Below are positions 46,935 through 55,826 of a DNA stretch of 64,000 nt, one piece after another. The DNA is from JACKII01 sp963974445. GTDB taxonomy: Bacteria > Pseudomonadota > Alphaproteobacteria > Bin95. The DNA is taken from the NCBI GenBank assembly GCA_963974445.1, contig CAXBDI010000002.1, forward strand, positions 1 through 64,000. The letters are read 5' to 3'. Both the position numbers and the translations under genes were made by a program. A model generated the notes under the pieces. It ran no database searches. It was not told where the DNA came from and saw nothing but the letters and a program-made list of their open reading frames with translations. Numbering within the stretch: position 1 is the first letter of the stretch; every line of letters begins with the position of its first letter.

Positions 46935-48392
46935 ATGCAGTTGAACGACCCGAAGCTGTTCCGCCAACAGGCTTATATCAATGGCAAGTGGTCCGACGCC
47001 GACAGCGGCGAGACGGCGGAGGTCACCAATCCGTCCAACAATGAAGTGATCGGCACCGTGCCGAACATGGGGCCGGACGAGACCCGCCGCGCCATCGAGG
47101 CCGCCAACGCCGCATGGCCGGCATGGCGGGCAAAGACCGCGAAGGAACGCTCCGACATCCTGCGCCGCTGGTACAACCTGATGACGGAAGCCACCGACGA
47201 TCTGGCCAAGATCATGACATTGGAGCAGGGCAAACCGCTGGCGGAGGCCGCCGGCGAAATCGCCTATGGCGCCAGCTTCGTTGAGTGGTTCGCAGAGGAA
47301 GCGCGGCGGCTCTATGGCGACGTCATCCCACCGCATCAGGCCGACAAGCGCATCGTGGTGATCAAGCAGCCTGTCGGCGTTTGCTGCGCCATCACGCCCT
47401 GGAACTTTCCGAACTCGATGATCACCCGCAAGGCCGGGCCGGCGCTGGCCGCAGGGTGCCCGATGATCTTGAAACCGGCATCGGCAACCCCGTTCAGCGC
47501 TTTGGCGCTGGCCGAACTCGCCGAGCGCGCCGGCGTGCCCGCCGGGATTTTCAGTGTCGTGACCTGCGCCGGCAAGAATTCCGGCAAGGTCGGCACCGAA
47601 ATGTGCACCAACCCGATTGTCCGCAAGGTTACGTTCACCGGCTCGACGCCGGTCGGCAAGATGCTGATGAAGCAAACCGCCGATACGGTGAAAAAAGTGT
47701 CGATGGAGTTGGGCGGCAATGCCCCGTTTATCGTGTTCGAGGACGCCGACCTCGACGCCGCGGTCGAAGGCGCAATTGCCAGCAAATACCGCAACGCCGG
47801 CCAGACTTGCGTTTGCAGTAACCGCATCTATGTGCAGGACGGCGTGTACGATGCATTCGCGGAAAAGATGACGAAGGCGGTTGCCGAACTGAAAGTCGGC
47901 GACGGCATGGAGCCCGGCGTGGCTATCGGCCCGCTCATCAACCAGGACGCTGTCGATAAGATGGAAGAGCACATCGGCGACGCCGTCTCGAAGGGCGCGC
48001 GTGTGGTGCTCGGTGGCAAGCTGCACGCGCTGGGCGGCACCTTCTACGAACCGACTGTGGTCACCGGCGTGACTCAGGAAATGCTGGTCGCCCGCGACGA
48101 GACGTTCGGCCCGCTTGCTCCGCTGTTCCGTTTCGACACAGAGGAAGAAGCCGTGCAGATGGCGAACGACACCGAGTTCGGCCTCGCCAGCTACTTCTAT
48201 ACCCGAGACATGTCGCGCGTTTGGCGCGTGTCGGAGGCTCTGGAATACGGCATTGTCGGCGTCAACACCGGCCTGATCTCGACGACCGTCGCCCCCTTCG
48301 GCGGCATGAAGGAGAGTGGGATCGGCCGCGAGGGCTCGAAGTTCGGCATCGAGGATTACCTTGAGGTCAAATACGTCTGCATGGGCATTTAA
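46935..48392 (+). CDS. gabD: Succinate-semialdehyde dehydrogenase (NAD(P)+)
   Basis: A 485-residue aldehyde dehydrogenase close to GabD: the end of GABA degradation, succinate semialdehyde to succinate. The N-terminal AYINGKWSDADSG, the ITPWNFPNSMITRK coenzyme loop, the catalytic Glu in MELGGNAPF and the Cys in NAGQTCVCSNRIYV are present. The ending is ESGIGREGSKFGIEDYLEVKY. No GABA transaminase is adjacent, but a class III aminotransferase is at 62.3 kb. The 205 bp upstream include a short GACGAGAGCTCGTC palindrome and little else. Confidence 0.92.
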   Translation: MQLNDPKLFRQQAYINGKWSDADSGETAEVTNPSNNEVIGTVPNMGPDETRRAIEAANAAWPAWRAKTAKERSDILRRWYNLMTEATDDLAKIMTLEQGKPLAEAAGEIAYGASFVEWFAEEARRLYGDVIPPHQADKRIVVIKQPVGVCCAITPWNFPNSMITRKAGPALAAGCPMILKPASATPFSALALAELAERAGVPAGIFSVVTCAGKNSGKVGTEMCTNPIVRKVTFTGSTPVGKMLMKQTADTVKKVSMELGGNAPFIVFEDADLDAAVEGAIASKYRNAGQTCVCSNRIYVQDGVYDAFAEKMTKAVAELKVGDGMEPGVAIGPLINQDAVDKMEEHIGDAVSKGARVVLGGKLHALGGTFYEPTVVTGVTQEMLVARDETFGPLAPLFRFDTEEEAVQMANDTEFGLASYFYTRDMSRVWRVSEALEYGIVGVNTGLISTTVAPFGGMKESGIGREGSKFGIEDYLEVKYVCMGI

Positions 48393-48424
48393 GACGGCCG
48401 GATGCAGCCCCGCGGCAGGACATC

Positions 48425-48991
48425 ATGAAAGAGACCCTGCCAAACCTGTTGACGGCGCTCCGGATCGCAGCATCGCTGGCGCCTCTGGCGGTGCTGGCCA
48501 GCGCGCCTGCGACCGCAGCCGGCGTTGCGCTTATCGTCCTGATCGTCGCTGGCCTGACCGACTATCTCGACGGCAAGCTGGCCAGGACCTGGGGCGTCAC
48601 CTCCCGGCTGGGGCAGGTGCTGGATTCCATCGCCGACAAGCTGATCTTCGCCAGCCTCATCGTGCTCGCCATTGTCCATGGCCTGTTCGGGCCGATTGGT
48701 GTCGGCATCGCCTTGCTGCTGCTGTTGCGCGAAATCTGGGTCGGTGGATTGCGCGAGGGTTTAGGCCAAGCCTCGGCCTTGCTAAGCGCCTCCAAGATCG
48801 CCAAGTGGAAGACGATGTTGCAGTTTGCCGGACTGATTGTCGTGTTTGCCAACGCTTGGGCCGGCCTCGGGTTCAGTTGGATCGCCGAGTTCGCCTTGGC
48901 GCCGGCGCTGGTGTTGAGTCTAATCAGCGCCTGGGACTATTCCCGTCGCGGGCTTCCGGCGCTGGCTCAGCACCACCCGCAAGACAAATGA
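48425..48991 (+). CDS. pgsA: CDP-diacylglycerol-glycerol-3-phosphate 3-phosphatidyltransferase-like protein
   Basis: A 188-residue CDP-alcohol phosphatidyltransferase with about six hydrophobic segments. The family signature D-G-x2-A-R-x8-G-x3-D-x3-D is intact (YLDGKLARTWGVTSRLGQVLDSIADKL). The starting NLLTALRI agrees with PgsA. It makes phosphatidylglycerol phosphate in the inner membrane. It is followed by moaD after 12 bp, as in many alphaproteobacteria. Confidence 0.92.
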   Translation: MKETLPNLLTALRIAASLAPLAVLASAPATAAGVALIVLIVAGLTDYLDGKLARTWGVTSRLGQVLDSIADKLIFASLIVLAIVHGLFGPIGVGIALLLLLREIWVGGLREGLGQASALLSASKIAKWKTMLQFAGLIVVFANAWAGLGFSWIAEFALAPALVLSLISAWDYSRRGLPALAQHHPQDK

Positions 48992-49003
48992 GGATGCGCT
49001 GCG

Positions 49004-49255
49004 ATGAGGCTGTTATATTTCGCCTGGCTTCGCGCCAAGATCGGCACGGGGCGGGAGCAGTTGGACCCGCCGGCCACGGTCGTCTCGGTCCGGGATCTGG
49101 TGGCGTGGCTGACACAGCGCAGCCCTGGCCACGCTGAGGCATTCGCCGATCTTTCCTGTGTGCGCGCTGCGATCAATCAGGAGTTCGTCGACCTGGACGC
49201 CGCGATCCCCGATCAAGCCGAAGTCGCCTTCTTCCCACCGGTCACCGGAGGCTGA
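49004..49255 (+). CDS. moaD: Molybdopterin synthase sulfur carrier subunit
   Basis: An 83-residue ubiquitin-like MoaD ending in the obligatory Gly-Gly (FFPPVTGG), which is thiocarboxylated to carry sulfur. The N-terminus RLLYFAWLRAKIGTG and AINQEFVDLDAAI fit the family. It is six bases before moaE. Confidence 0.95.
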   Translation: MRLLYFAWLRAKIGTGREQLDPPATVVSVRDLVAWLTQRSPGHAEAFADLSCVRAAINQEFVDLDAAIPDQAEVAFFPPVTGG

Positions 49256-49261
49256 CGGGCG

Positions 49262-49720
49262 ATGACCGTGCGAGTCCAAGCCGACCGCTTCGACGCCGGG
49301 ACCGAAACCGACCGGCTGGTCGGTGGCAACACCAAGATCGGCGGTGTCGCCAGTTTCATCGGCTATGTCCGCGATTTCTCAACGGAAAGCGGCGTCGTCG
49401 CCATGACGCTGGAGCACTACCCCGGCATGACCGAGCGCATGCTAGAGCAGATCGAGGCCGAGGCACGGCAACGCTGGGCGTTGGAAGACGCCCTGATCGT
49501 GCACCGCTTTGGCCGCATGACCGTCGGCGAGCCCATCGTGCTGGTGGTCACCGCCGCCGGCCACCGGCAGGCAGCGTTCGACAGTTGCGCTTTTCTGATG
49601 GACTGGCTCAAGACCAAGGCACCGTTCTGGAAGTGCGAAGAGACCGCCGACGGCGCCGAACACTGGGTCGATGCCCGCGAAAGCGACGACCATGCGGCCG
49701 CCCGCTGGGGCAAGGCCTGA
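49262..49720 (+). CDS. moaE: Molybdopterin synthase catalytic subunit
   Basis: MoaE forms the molybdopterin dithiolene with MoaD. The 152-residue protein has GGVASFIGYVRDFS, LEHYPGMTERML, HRFGRMTVGEPIVLVVT, and the catalytic Lys region LKTKAPFWKCEE. It is the third gene of pgsA-moaD-moaE. With moaA and mobA at 34-36 kb the window supplies four molybdenum-cofactor genes. Confidence 0.96.
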   Translation: MTVRVQADRFDAGTETDRLVGGNTKIGGVASFIGYVRDFSTESGVVAMTLEHYPGMTERMLEQIEAEARQRWALEDALIVHRFGRMTVGEPIVLVVTAAGHRQAAFDSCAFLMDWLKTKAPFWKCEETADGAEHWVDARESDDHAAARWGKA

Positions 49721-49877
49721 GCGCTCGCACCCTCTGATCCTCCGACATTAAGACTTCATCCCTTCTCATCGTGAGCCCATGCGCTTTCTGCGGGGCAGCT
49801 TTGCGTTTTGGGCCCTGTTTCGGCGTGAAATAGACCCCATCTTTGCGCCATGATCCAAAATGGAAAGGACAAAGACC

Positions 49878-50075
49878 ATGGGCTCCGTAACATTTTTCGC
49901 CCCCTCGATCCCCCGCAAGGCTCCCTCCACCGACTTCGTGCATCGCGGCGTCAAGGCGGTCAAATCCTGGCTGCAACGCCGTCGTGAGCACGCTCAACTG
50001 GCGGCGATGAGCGACCACCAGTTGAAGGATATCGGCCTGACCCGGGGCGATGTCTTCCGGGAGTTGAACAGCTAA
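49878..50075 (+). CDS. DUF1127 small protein
   Basis: A 65-residue protein with a C-terminal DUF1127 helix pair (WLQRRREHAQLAAMSDHQLKDIGLTRGDVFREL). This YjiS-like motif is common in alphaproteobacterial small RNA-binding or stress proteins. AAAGGA lies eight bases before the chosen ATG; an ATG at 49860 in frame is less likely. It is monocistronic. Confidence 0.85.
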   Translation: MGSVTFFAPSIPRKAPSTDFVHRGVKAVKSWLQRRREHAQLAAMSDHQLKDIGLTRGDVFRELNS

Positions 50076-50254
50076 CCGCCGACACAGGCTGCCTGTACTA
50101 GCGGCGGCAAACGGTTTCGACCCGTTATTTCGCGTCATCAACACAGTGCCGGGTTAGGCCGGATGCAAGCGTCCCGGACGCGGGCATTGTGAGGGCGAGC
50201 GGGCATTGACGCAGGCCCGCTCAAAGCCCCGGTGATCGGGACGCGATCCATCCC

Positions 50255-50305
50255 TGCAGCGCCGATGGGTTGCCGCGCCGCCCAATGCCGGCTCGCAATG
50301 ACGCT
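50255..50305. repeat. Intergenic element, family 2, solo half copy
   Basis: GATGGGTTGCCGCG ... GGCTCGCAATGACG repeats the right arm and neighbouring stem of the full palindrome at 45561-45692, without the left arm. It lies between the DUF1127 gene and glpD. Confidence 0.6.
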
Positions 50306-50333
50306 GGAAGGCGGGTGATTGAGGCCGTCGGTA

Positions 50334-51857
50334 TTACGCCACGCCTGGCGCATTTTCCTGGAGCCAGTCTTCCAGGCCGGCGGCCTCCTCTGCCGTAAGC
50401 CGCAGACCGAGTTTCGAGCGTCGCCATAGGATATCGTCGGCGGACCTTGCCCACTCGCGTTCGACCAGCCACCGCACCTCCCGCTCCGTCAGGTTCCAGC
50501 CGAGGCAGCGCCCAAGGTCGCCGGCACTCTCAGCTTCGCCCAGCACGTCCGCGGCCTGCGTGCCATAAGATCGCCAGAGCCGCTGCGCCCAAATCCGATC
50601 CAGAAAGGCGTAGCGCTGCCGGAGCGCCGCGATTTCACGGTCCCGCTCTTCCGCCACGAAGTCGCCGCCGGGCAGTGGCGCCGTCGCGGTCCAACTGCCG
50701 CGCATGGCGGGAAAGTGCGGCTGTAGCTTCCACAGAGCCACTTCGCTCAGCCGCCGGAAGGTGGTGATTTTGCCGCCAAGAATGGTCAGAAGCGGCGGCT
50801 CACCCTCTCCAGCCTCCAACTTCAGCAGATAGTCGCGGGTGGTGGCGCTAGCCGAGGCACTGCCATCGTCGACGAGCGGCCGCACGCCGGCAAATGTGCG
50901 CACGATGTCAGAGTCTTCCAGCGGTTTTCGGAAATAGGTGGACACGATGTCGCGCAGATAGGTCACTTCCTCCACTGTGCATCGAACCTCGCTCGGATCG
51001 TCATGATGCTCCCGATCCGTAGTGCCGATCAATGTGAAATTTTCCTCGTAAGGGATTGCAAACACGATGCGATTGTCGGCGTTCTGCAACACATAACAGC
51101 GGTCGTGATCGAACAGGCGCTTGGTGACGATATGCGAGCCGCGCACCAGCCGGACCTTCGGCGGATGCTGCGCCTGCAACCGGTTCGCGCTGATCTCCCC
51201 GACCCAGGGGCCGGCGGCATTGACCAGCGCGCGCGCTTTCACGCTGAACGAGGCGCCGCTCGACAAGTCCCGCAGTTCGGCATGCCATAACGCGCCATCG
51301 CGCCGCGCGGTTTCCAGACGGGTCCAGGTCATGATCGTAGCGCCGCGGTCCGCGGCATCGCGGGCATTGAGCACGACCAGCCGGGCGTCATCCACCCAGC
51401 AATCCGAGTACTCAAAGCCGCGCACGAAGGCGGCCTGCAATGGCACGCCGACGGCATCTTTGCGCAGGTCGACGACCCGTGTCGGCGGCAAATATCGCCG
51501 CCCGCCCAGGTGATCGTAGAGGAACAGACCGAGGCGGATCAGCCAGAACGGCCGCAAGCCCTTGTGATGCGGCAGCACGAACCGCATCGGCCAGGCGATG
51601 TGCGGCATGTTCCGCCACAGGATTTCCCGCTCGATCAGGGCCTCGCGCACCAAGCGGAACTCATAGTGCTCCAGGTAGCGCAAGCCGCCATGGAACAGCT
51701 TGGTCGAGGCGGAAGACGTTGCTCCGGCCAGATCGCCCATCTCGCAGAGCGTCACCGACAGGCCACGCCCGGCGGCATCCCGGGCGATGCCGCAGCCGTT
51801 GATGCCGCCGCCGACGATCAGCACATCGACCGGGTCACCTGATGCCGGGGGTTGCAC
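50334..51857 (-). CDS. glpD: Aerobic glycerol-3-phosphate dehydrogenase
   Basis: GlpD oxidises glycerol-3-phosphate to dihydroxyacetone phosphate and passes electrons to quinone. The FAD Rossmann motif VDVLIVGGGINGCGIARDAAGRGL is at about residue 8, ATSSASTKLFHGGLRYLE follows, and the end is C-terminal DAO_C-like. Length is 507 residues. The start is GTG. It is followed at the 5' side, 29 bp away, by an aldo/keto reductase gene on the same strand. Confidence 0.94.
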   Translation of the reverse strand: MQPPASGDPVDVLIVGGGINGCGIARDAAGRGLSVTLCEMGDLAGATSSASTKLFHGGLRYLEHYEFRLVREALIEREILWRNMPHIAWPMRFVLPHHKGLRPFWLIRLGLFLYDHLGGRRYLPPTRVVDLRKDAVGVPLQAAFVRGFEYSDCWVDDARLVVLNARDAADRGATIMTWTRLETARRDGALWHAELRDLSSGASFSVKARALVNAAGPWVGEISANRLQAQHPPKVRLVRGSHIVTKRLFDHDRCYVLQNADNRIVFAIPYEENFTLIGTTDREHHDDPSEVRCTVEEVTYLRDIVSTYFRKPLEDSDIVRTFAGVRPLVDDGSASASATTRDYLLKLEAGEGEPPLLTILGGKITTFRRLSEVALWKLQPHFPAMRGSWTATAPLPGGDFVAEERDREIAALRQRYAFLDRIWAQRLWRSYGTQAADVLGEAESAGDLGRCLGWNLTEREVRWLVEREWARSADDILWRRSKLGLRLTAEEAAGLEDWLQENAPGVA

Positions 51858-51886
51858 CAGGCCGCCTTAGAATTTATCGATCCGAA

Positions 51887-52831
51887 TCAATTTGTTCCAA
51901 CCAAAGCATCGACCTCAGCCTTCTCCTCGGCACTCAAGGTCCAGCCGGCGGCGCTGACATTGCTCGCAATCTGCTCTGGCCGGGTGGCGCCGGCGATGAC
52001 GCTGGCGACCGCAGGTTCCGCCAACAGCCAGCCGAACGCCAACTCCAGCAGCGTGTGGCCATGGCTTTTGGCGTAGGCGTCCAACGCCTCCACCTTGTCC
52101 CAGTTCGCATCGGTCACATAGGCGCGGTTCGCGAACTTCGGCGTCGTCGTGAGGCGGGCGCCATCCGGCATCGCATCGCGCTTGTATTTGCCGGTCAGCA
52201 AACCGCTCGCCAACGGGAAATAGGGCAGCAATCCAAAGCCATTGCGGCGGGCGACCGGCAAAACGTCCGTCTCGATAGCCCGGTTCAGCAGATTGTATTC
52301 CTCCTGCGCCGAGACAAACCCGCCGATATTCGCCAACTCCGCCGCAAAATGCGCCTCTACCATCTGCCAGGCCGGCAGGTTGGAGCAGCCGATATAGCGG
52401 ACCTTGCCTGAGGTCACCAAATCCTCCAGCGCCCGCAAGGTCTCGTCGATAGGCGTCAGCGGATCCGGCTGATGCAATTGATAGAGGTCGAGCCAGTCGG
52501 TGCGCAGGCGGCGCAGCGAATCCTCGATCGCCTGCATGATCCACCAGCGCGAGCCGCCGCGCTTCTTACCTGCATCGTCCATGTTCATGCCGAATTTCGA
52601 TGCCAGCACGATGTCCTTGCGCCGCGCACCCAGCACAGCGCCCATGTGCGTTTCCGAGCCACCGCGGCCACCATACATATCCGCCGTGTCGAACAGGGCA
52701 ATGCCGGCGTCGATGGCCGCATGGACGACCGCGCCGGTGCCGGCCTCATCCAACTTGGCGCCGAAATTGTTGCAGCCGAGGCCGACGGTAGACACGCGCA
52801 GGCCGGAGCGGCCGAGATTGCGGAATTCCAT
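51887..52831 (-). CDS. Aldo/keto reductase
   Basis: A 314-residue NADPH-dependent aldo/keto reductase. The catalytic tetrad is visible: Asp in FDTADMYG, Tyr in the same motif, Lys in LASKFGMN and His in LYQLHQPDP. IGCSNLPAWQM and SVIAGATRPEQIASN are the cofactor parts. The ATG at 52831 gives MEFRNLGRSGLRVS, the family start, with AAGGA 11 bases upstream; the longer frame to 52900 is ignored. The substrate is unknown. Confidence 0.9.
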   Translation of the reverse strand: MEFRNLGRSGLRVSTVGLGCNNFGAKLDEAGTGAVVHAAIDAGIALFDTADMYGGRGGSETHMGAVLGARRKDIVLASKFGMNMDDAGKKRGGSRWWIMQAIEDSLRRLRTDWLDLYQLHQPDPLTPIDETLRALEDLVTSGKVRYIGCSNLPAWQMVEAHFAAELANIGGFVSAQEEYNLLNRAIETDVLPVARRNGFGLLPYFPLASGLLTGKYKRDAMPDGARLTTTPKFANRAYVTDANWDKVEALDAYAKSHGHTLLELAFGWLLAEPAVASVIAGATRPEQIASNVSAAGWTLSAEEKAEVDALVGTN

Positions 52832-53022
52832 GCCAAAACAGTCCTTTGTAATGTGGTCCGGTAATTGCCCCATGACTAGGCGGGCACGGTACGCTAGCAT
52901 CGCTGTCGCCCCGTGGCGAGATCGCGTAACCGCCGCGCATTCAGCTTGTAGCGCCGGCGCCCGCTCCTCTAGGATCGCACGATCAATCGCTTCAGACGAA
53001 TTTTCCCGGAGGACGCCAAACC

Positions 53023-53967
53023 GTGATCGACCTATTGCAAGTCTCGCCCCTGCCCCCGTTTCTGGTTGAACGGTTGCAGAAGGAGTACACCCTCCACGAC
53101 TTCGTCAATCCAAGCGACCCGGACAAGCTGCTGGAGCAGGTCGGCCCGCGCATTCGCGGCATTTTGGCCGGTGGCGGCAAGGGACCGAACGCCAACCTGA
53201 TCAACCGGCTGGAAAATCTGGAGATCATTTCGTCCTTCAGCGTCGGCTTCGATGCGACCGACGTTGTGGCGGCCCAGGCCCGCGGCGTCATCGTCACGCA
53301 CACGCCGGAGGTCCTGACCGGCGACGTCGCCGACCTCGCCATGACCTTTATCCTGATGATCACCCGACGGATCGGCGAGTCGGAACGGTTCTTGCGCAAC
53401 GGCGAATGGCTGAAGGGGCGGATGGACCTGGGAACGACTGTGCGTGGCAAGCGGCTGGGCATTCTGGGCCTTGGCCGCATTGGCAAGGCGGTCGCGCGGC
53501 GGGCGGAGGTGTTCGGGCTGCACATCCAGTATCACGACATCAAGCCGCTGGGCGACCTCACCTACCGCTCCTATCCGACATTGCTGGACCTGGCGAAAGC
53601 CAGCGATATCCTGCTGGTCACCTGCGAGGGTGGGGCCGCCAACCGCGGCATCGTTAACGCGGAGGTGCTGGACGCCCTCGGCCCGGACGGATTCCTGGTC
53701 AACACTGCCCGCGGGCCGATCATCGACCAGCCAGCGATGGTCAAGGCATTGCAGGACGGCCGTATCGCCGGCGCGGCGCTGGACGTATTCGACGGAGAGC
53801 CGGAAGTGCCGCAAGCCCTGGTCGAGATGGAAAACGTCGTGCTGACACCGCATATCGCCAGCTCTACCCACGAAACGCGCCGCGCCATGGGCGACCTCGT
53901 CTACGACAATCTGAAGGCGCATTTCAGCGGCAAGCCGGTGCTGACGCCGGTGCCGCCACAGGTCTGA
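53023..53967 (+). CDS. D-isomer 2-hydroxyacid dehydrogenase
   Basis: A 314-residue D-2-hydroxyacid dehydrogenase of the glyoxylate/hydroxypyruvate-reductase type. FSVGFDATDV, the NAD motif GILGLGRIGKAVARRA, the catalytic Arg in VNTARGPIID, Glu in DVFDGEPEVP and His in LTPHIASSTHE are all present. The start is a GTG with GGAGG upstream. It is divergent from the aldo/keto reductase gene. Confidence 0.92.
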   Translation: MIDLLQVSPLPPFLVERLQKEYTLHDFVNPSDPDKLLEQVGPRIRGILAGGGKGPNANLINRLENLEIISSFSVGFDATDVVAAQARGVIVTHTPEVLTGDVADLAMTFILMITRRIGESERFLRNGEWLKGRMDLGTTVRGKRLGILGLGRIGKAVARRAEVFGLHIQYHDIKPLGDLTYRSYPTLLDLAKASDILLVTCEGGAANRGIVNAEVLDALGPDGFLVNTARGPIIDQPAMVKALQDGRIAGAALDVFDGEPEVPQALVEMENVVLTPHIASSTHETRRAMGDLVYDNLKAHFSGKPVLTPVPPQV

Positions 53968-54011
53968 GTCGCCGGTCCTACCCTCCCCTCGCAGTTTGAT
54001 TGTCCTCGCCT

Positions 54012-55301
54012 ATGATTTCCGCTCTGCGCGCGTCGATATTTCAAGCGATCTCTCCCAAAGTGTTCTACGGCTGGGTGATCCTGGCCGTAGCTGCTCTGAT
54101 TATGTTCGGCACCGGCCCGGGGCAATCGCACCTGATCGGTCTGTTCTTCGATCCGATTTCGCAGGAACTGGGTCTGTCGCGCACCAGCATTGCCGCTGCC
54201 TATGGCAGTGCCACCTTGATCGCAGCGTTGGCGTTGCCGCGCATGGGCAGGCTGGTCGACCGGCACGGGCCGGCAACGATGCTGTCGATCATCGCCTTCG
54301 GGCTCGGTGCATTCGCCATCCTGTTCAGCTTCGCCACCGGATGGATCTATCTGGCCGTCGGCTTTGCCGGCCTGCGGTTTCTGGGCCAAGGCTCGCTGAT
54401 GCTGAACTGCGCCAACATGGCGGCGCAGTGGTTCGACCGCAAGCGCGGCTTCGCCGTCGGGCTGATGACCCTGGGCTTTCCGATCTCCATCGCCGTGCAT
54501 CCGCCCATCGTGCAATGGCTGATCGAGACCGTCGGCTGGCGCGAGGCGTGGATCTGGCTCGGCATCTCCACCTGGGTGATACTGATCCCGCCGATCATCC
54601 TGTTTCTCTACAGCAAGCCCAGCGACGTCGGCCTGCGCCCGGATGGTGACGCGGTTCCTGCCGACAACAGCCCGCCGCCGCCGCTGGTCGGCTATTCACG
54701 GCAGCAGGCGCTGCGCATGCCGGCGTTCTATCTGATCATCGCCGGCATGAGTTCGCTGTCGATGCTGGTGACCAGCCTGCATGTGGAATACACCGGCATC
54801 CTGAAGGCACACGGGCTCGACGGCCAGACGGCGGCGACGATGTTCACGATCAGCGGCATCTCCGCCGCCATCCTGATGCCGATGGTCGGCCGCATGCTCG
54901 ACGTGTTGCCGACCAAGTGGATGTATTTCAGCGGACTTTGGGTGATGAGCGCGTCGCTGCTCTCCGCAACCCTGGTCGAAGGCCTGGTGAGCGCGATTGT
55001 TTTCGCGGTGATTTTCGGCCTGAACAACGCGGTGACCATGACCTTTGTTGGGTTCTTGTGGCCGCGCTATTTCGGGCGGAAGTATCTGGGCTCGATCCAG
55101 GGCACCGGTCAGATGATCATGATCATCGGCGCCAGTCTCGGGCCGCTGCCGCTGGGATTCGCGCTGGATCGATGGGGAGCTTACGACGGCATGCTGATCG
55201 CGCTCGCGATGATCCCGCTCGGCGTTTCCGCCGCGGTCGCCGTGTTGATGCCGCACCCGAAAATGCCGGAGCCGGACGAACAGGCTCCGGCCGCCCGGTA
55301 G
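54012..55301 (+). CDS. MFS transporter
   Basis: A 429-residue major facilitator with about twelve hydrophobic segments. The loop 2-3 element GRLVDRHGPA is close to the family motif G-x3-D-R-x-G. It resembles oxalate/formate- or monocarboxylate-type carriers (VFYGWVILAVAALIMFG). The start is the ATG at 54012; a TTG at 54000 also fits. It follows the 2-hydroxyacid dehydrogenase, so import of a hydroxy- or keto-acid is a reasonable guess. Confidence 0.88.
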   Translation: MISALRASIFQAISPKVFYGWVILAVAALIMFGTGPGQSHLIGLFFDPISQELGLSRTSIAAAYGSATLIAALALPRMGRLVDRHGPATMLSIIAFGLGAFAILFSFATGWIYLAVGFAGLRFLGQGSLMLNCANMAAQWFDRKRGFAVGLMTLGFPISIAVHPPIVQWLIETVGWREAWIWLGISTWVILIPPIILFLYSKPSDVGLRPDGDAVPADNSPPPPLVGYSRQQALRMPAFYLIIAGMSSLSMLVTSLHVEYTGILKAHGLDGQTAATMFTISGISAAILMPMVGRMLDVLPTKWMYFSGLWVMSASLLSATLVEGLVSAIVFAVIFGLNNAVTMTFVGFLWPRYFGRKYLGSIQGTGQMIMIIGASLGPLPLGFALDRWGAYDGMLIALAMIPLGVSAAVAVLMPHPKMPEPDEQAPAAR

Positions 55302-55302
55302 G

Positions 55303-55725
55303 CTATTTCTTCACGCCAACGACGGCGGCGCCGCATGTCTCGGCGCCTTCCGGGCCTTTGAAGACCAGGTAGTAGACGGACATCCGCTCCGGCTTGAACG
55401 TCGTCATCGCCTGCATCGCGTCGCCTGACTTGTTCGAGAGCACCGGTTTGCGCGTGCTCGTCTCCAGCGCGAACTCCGTCGAGTCCGCCGCCGGGCCGCA
55501 AATCGCCACCTGGTAGGACATCCGCGAGGTCATGACATTGTCGTCCTCGACCATCAGAGTCTTGCCGGCCTCGCTGGTCAGTTCGTAGGTGTTCAAGACC
55601 GAATACCCGGACTCCAATTTGGCCTTGCACTCTTCGACGATTGCGGCGGCATCGCACGCCGCATAGGCCGAACCGGCAGCAAAAATGGTAACAACCGCCA
55701 GGCCGGCGGCTTTCAGATTTAACAT
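55303..55725 (-). CDS. Secreted hypothetical protein
   Basis: A 140-residue protein with a signal peptide (residues 1-22, cleavage after AYA) and four Cys in the mature part (CDAAAIVEEC, AICG, ETCG), suggesting two disulfides. The rest is beta-rich. I do not recognise a family. It is convergent with the MFS gene, one base away. Confidence 0.65.
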   Translation of the reverse strand: MLNLKAAGLAVVTIFAAGSAYAACDAAAIVEECKAKLESGYSVLNTYELTSEAGKTLMVEDDNVMTSRMSYQVAICGPAADSTEFALETSTRKPVLSNKSGDAMQAMTTFKPERMSVYYLVFKGPEGAETCGAAVVGVKK

Positions 55726-55826
55726 GCTTGGGGGTTCCTTGATATCGATAGAGATCGCCGCGAACTTACGACAATAGGCAGGACGACGAAACAGGATAGC
55801 AGGTGGCTAGATGGACGCGGGCGCGG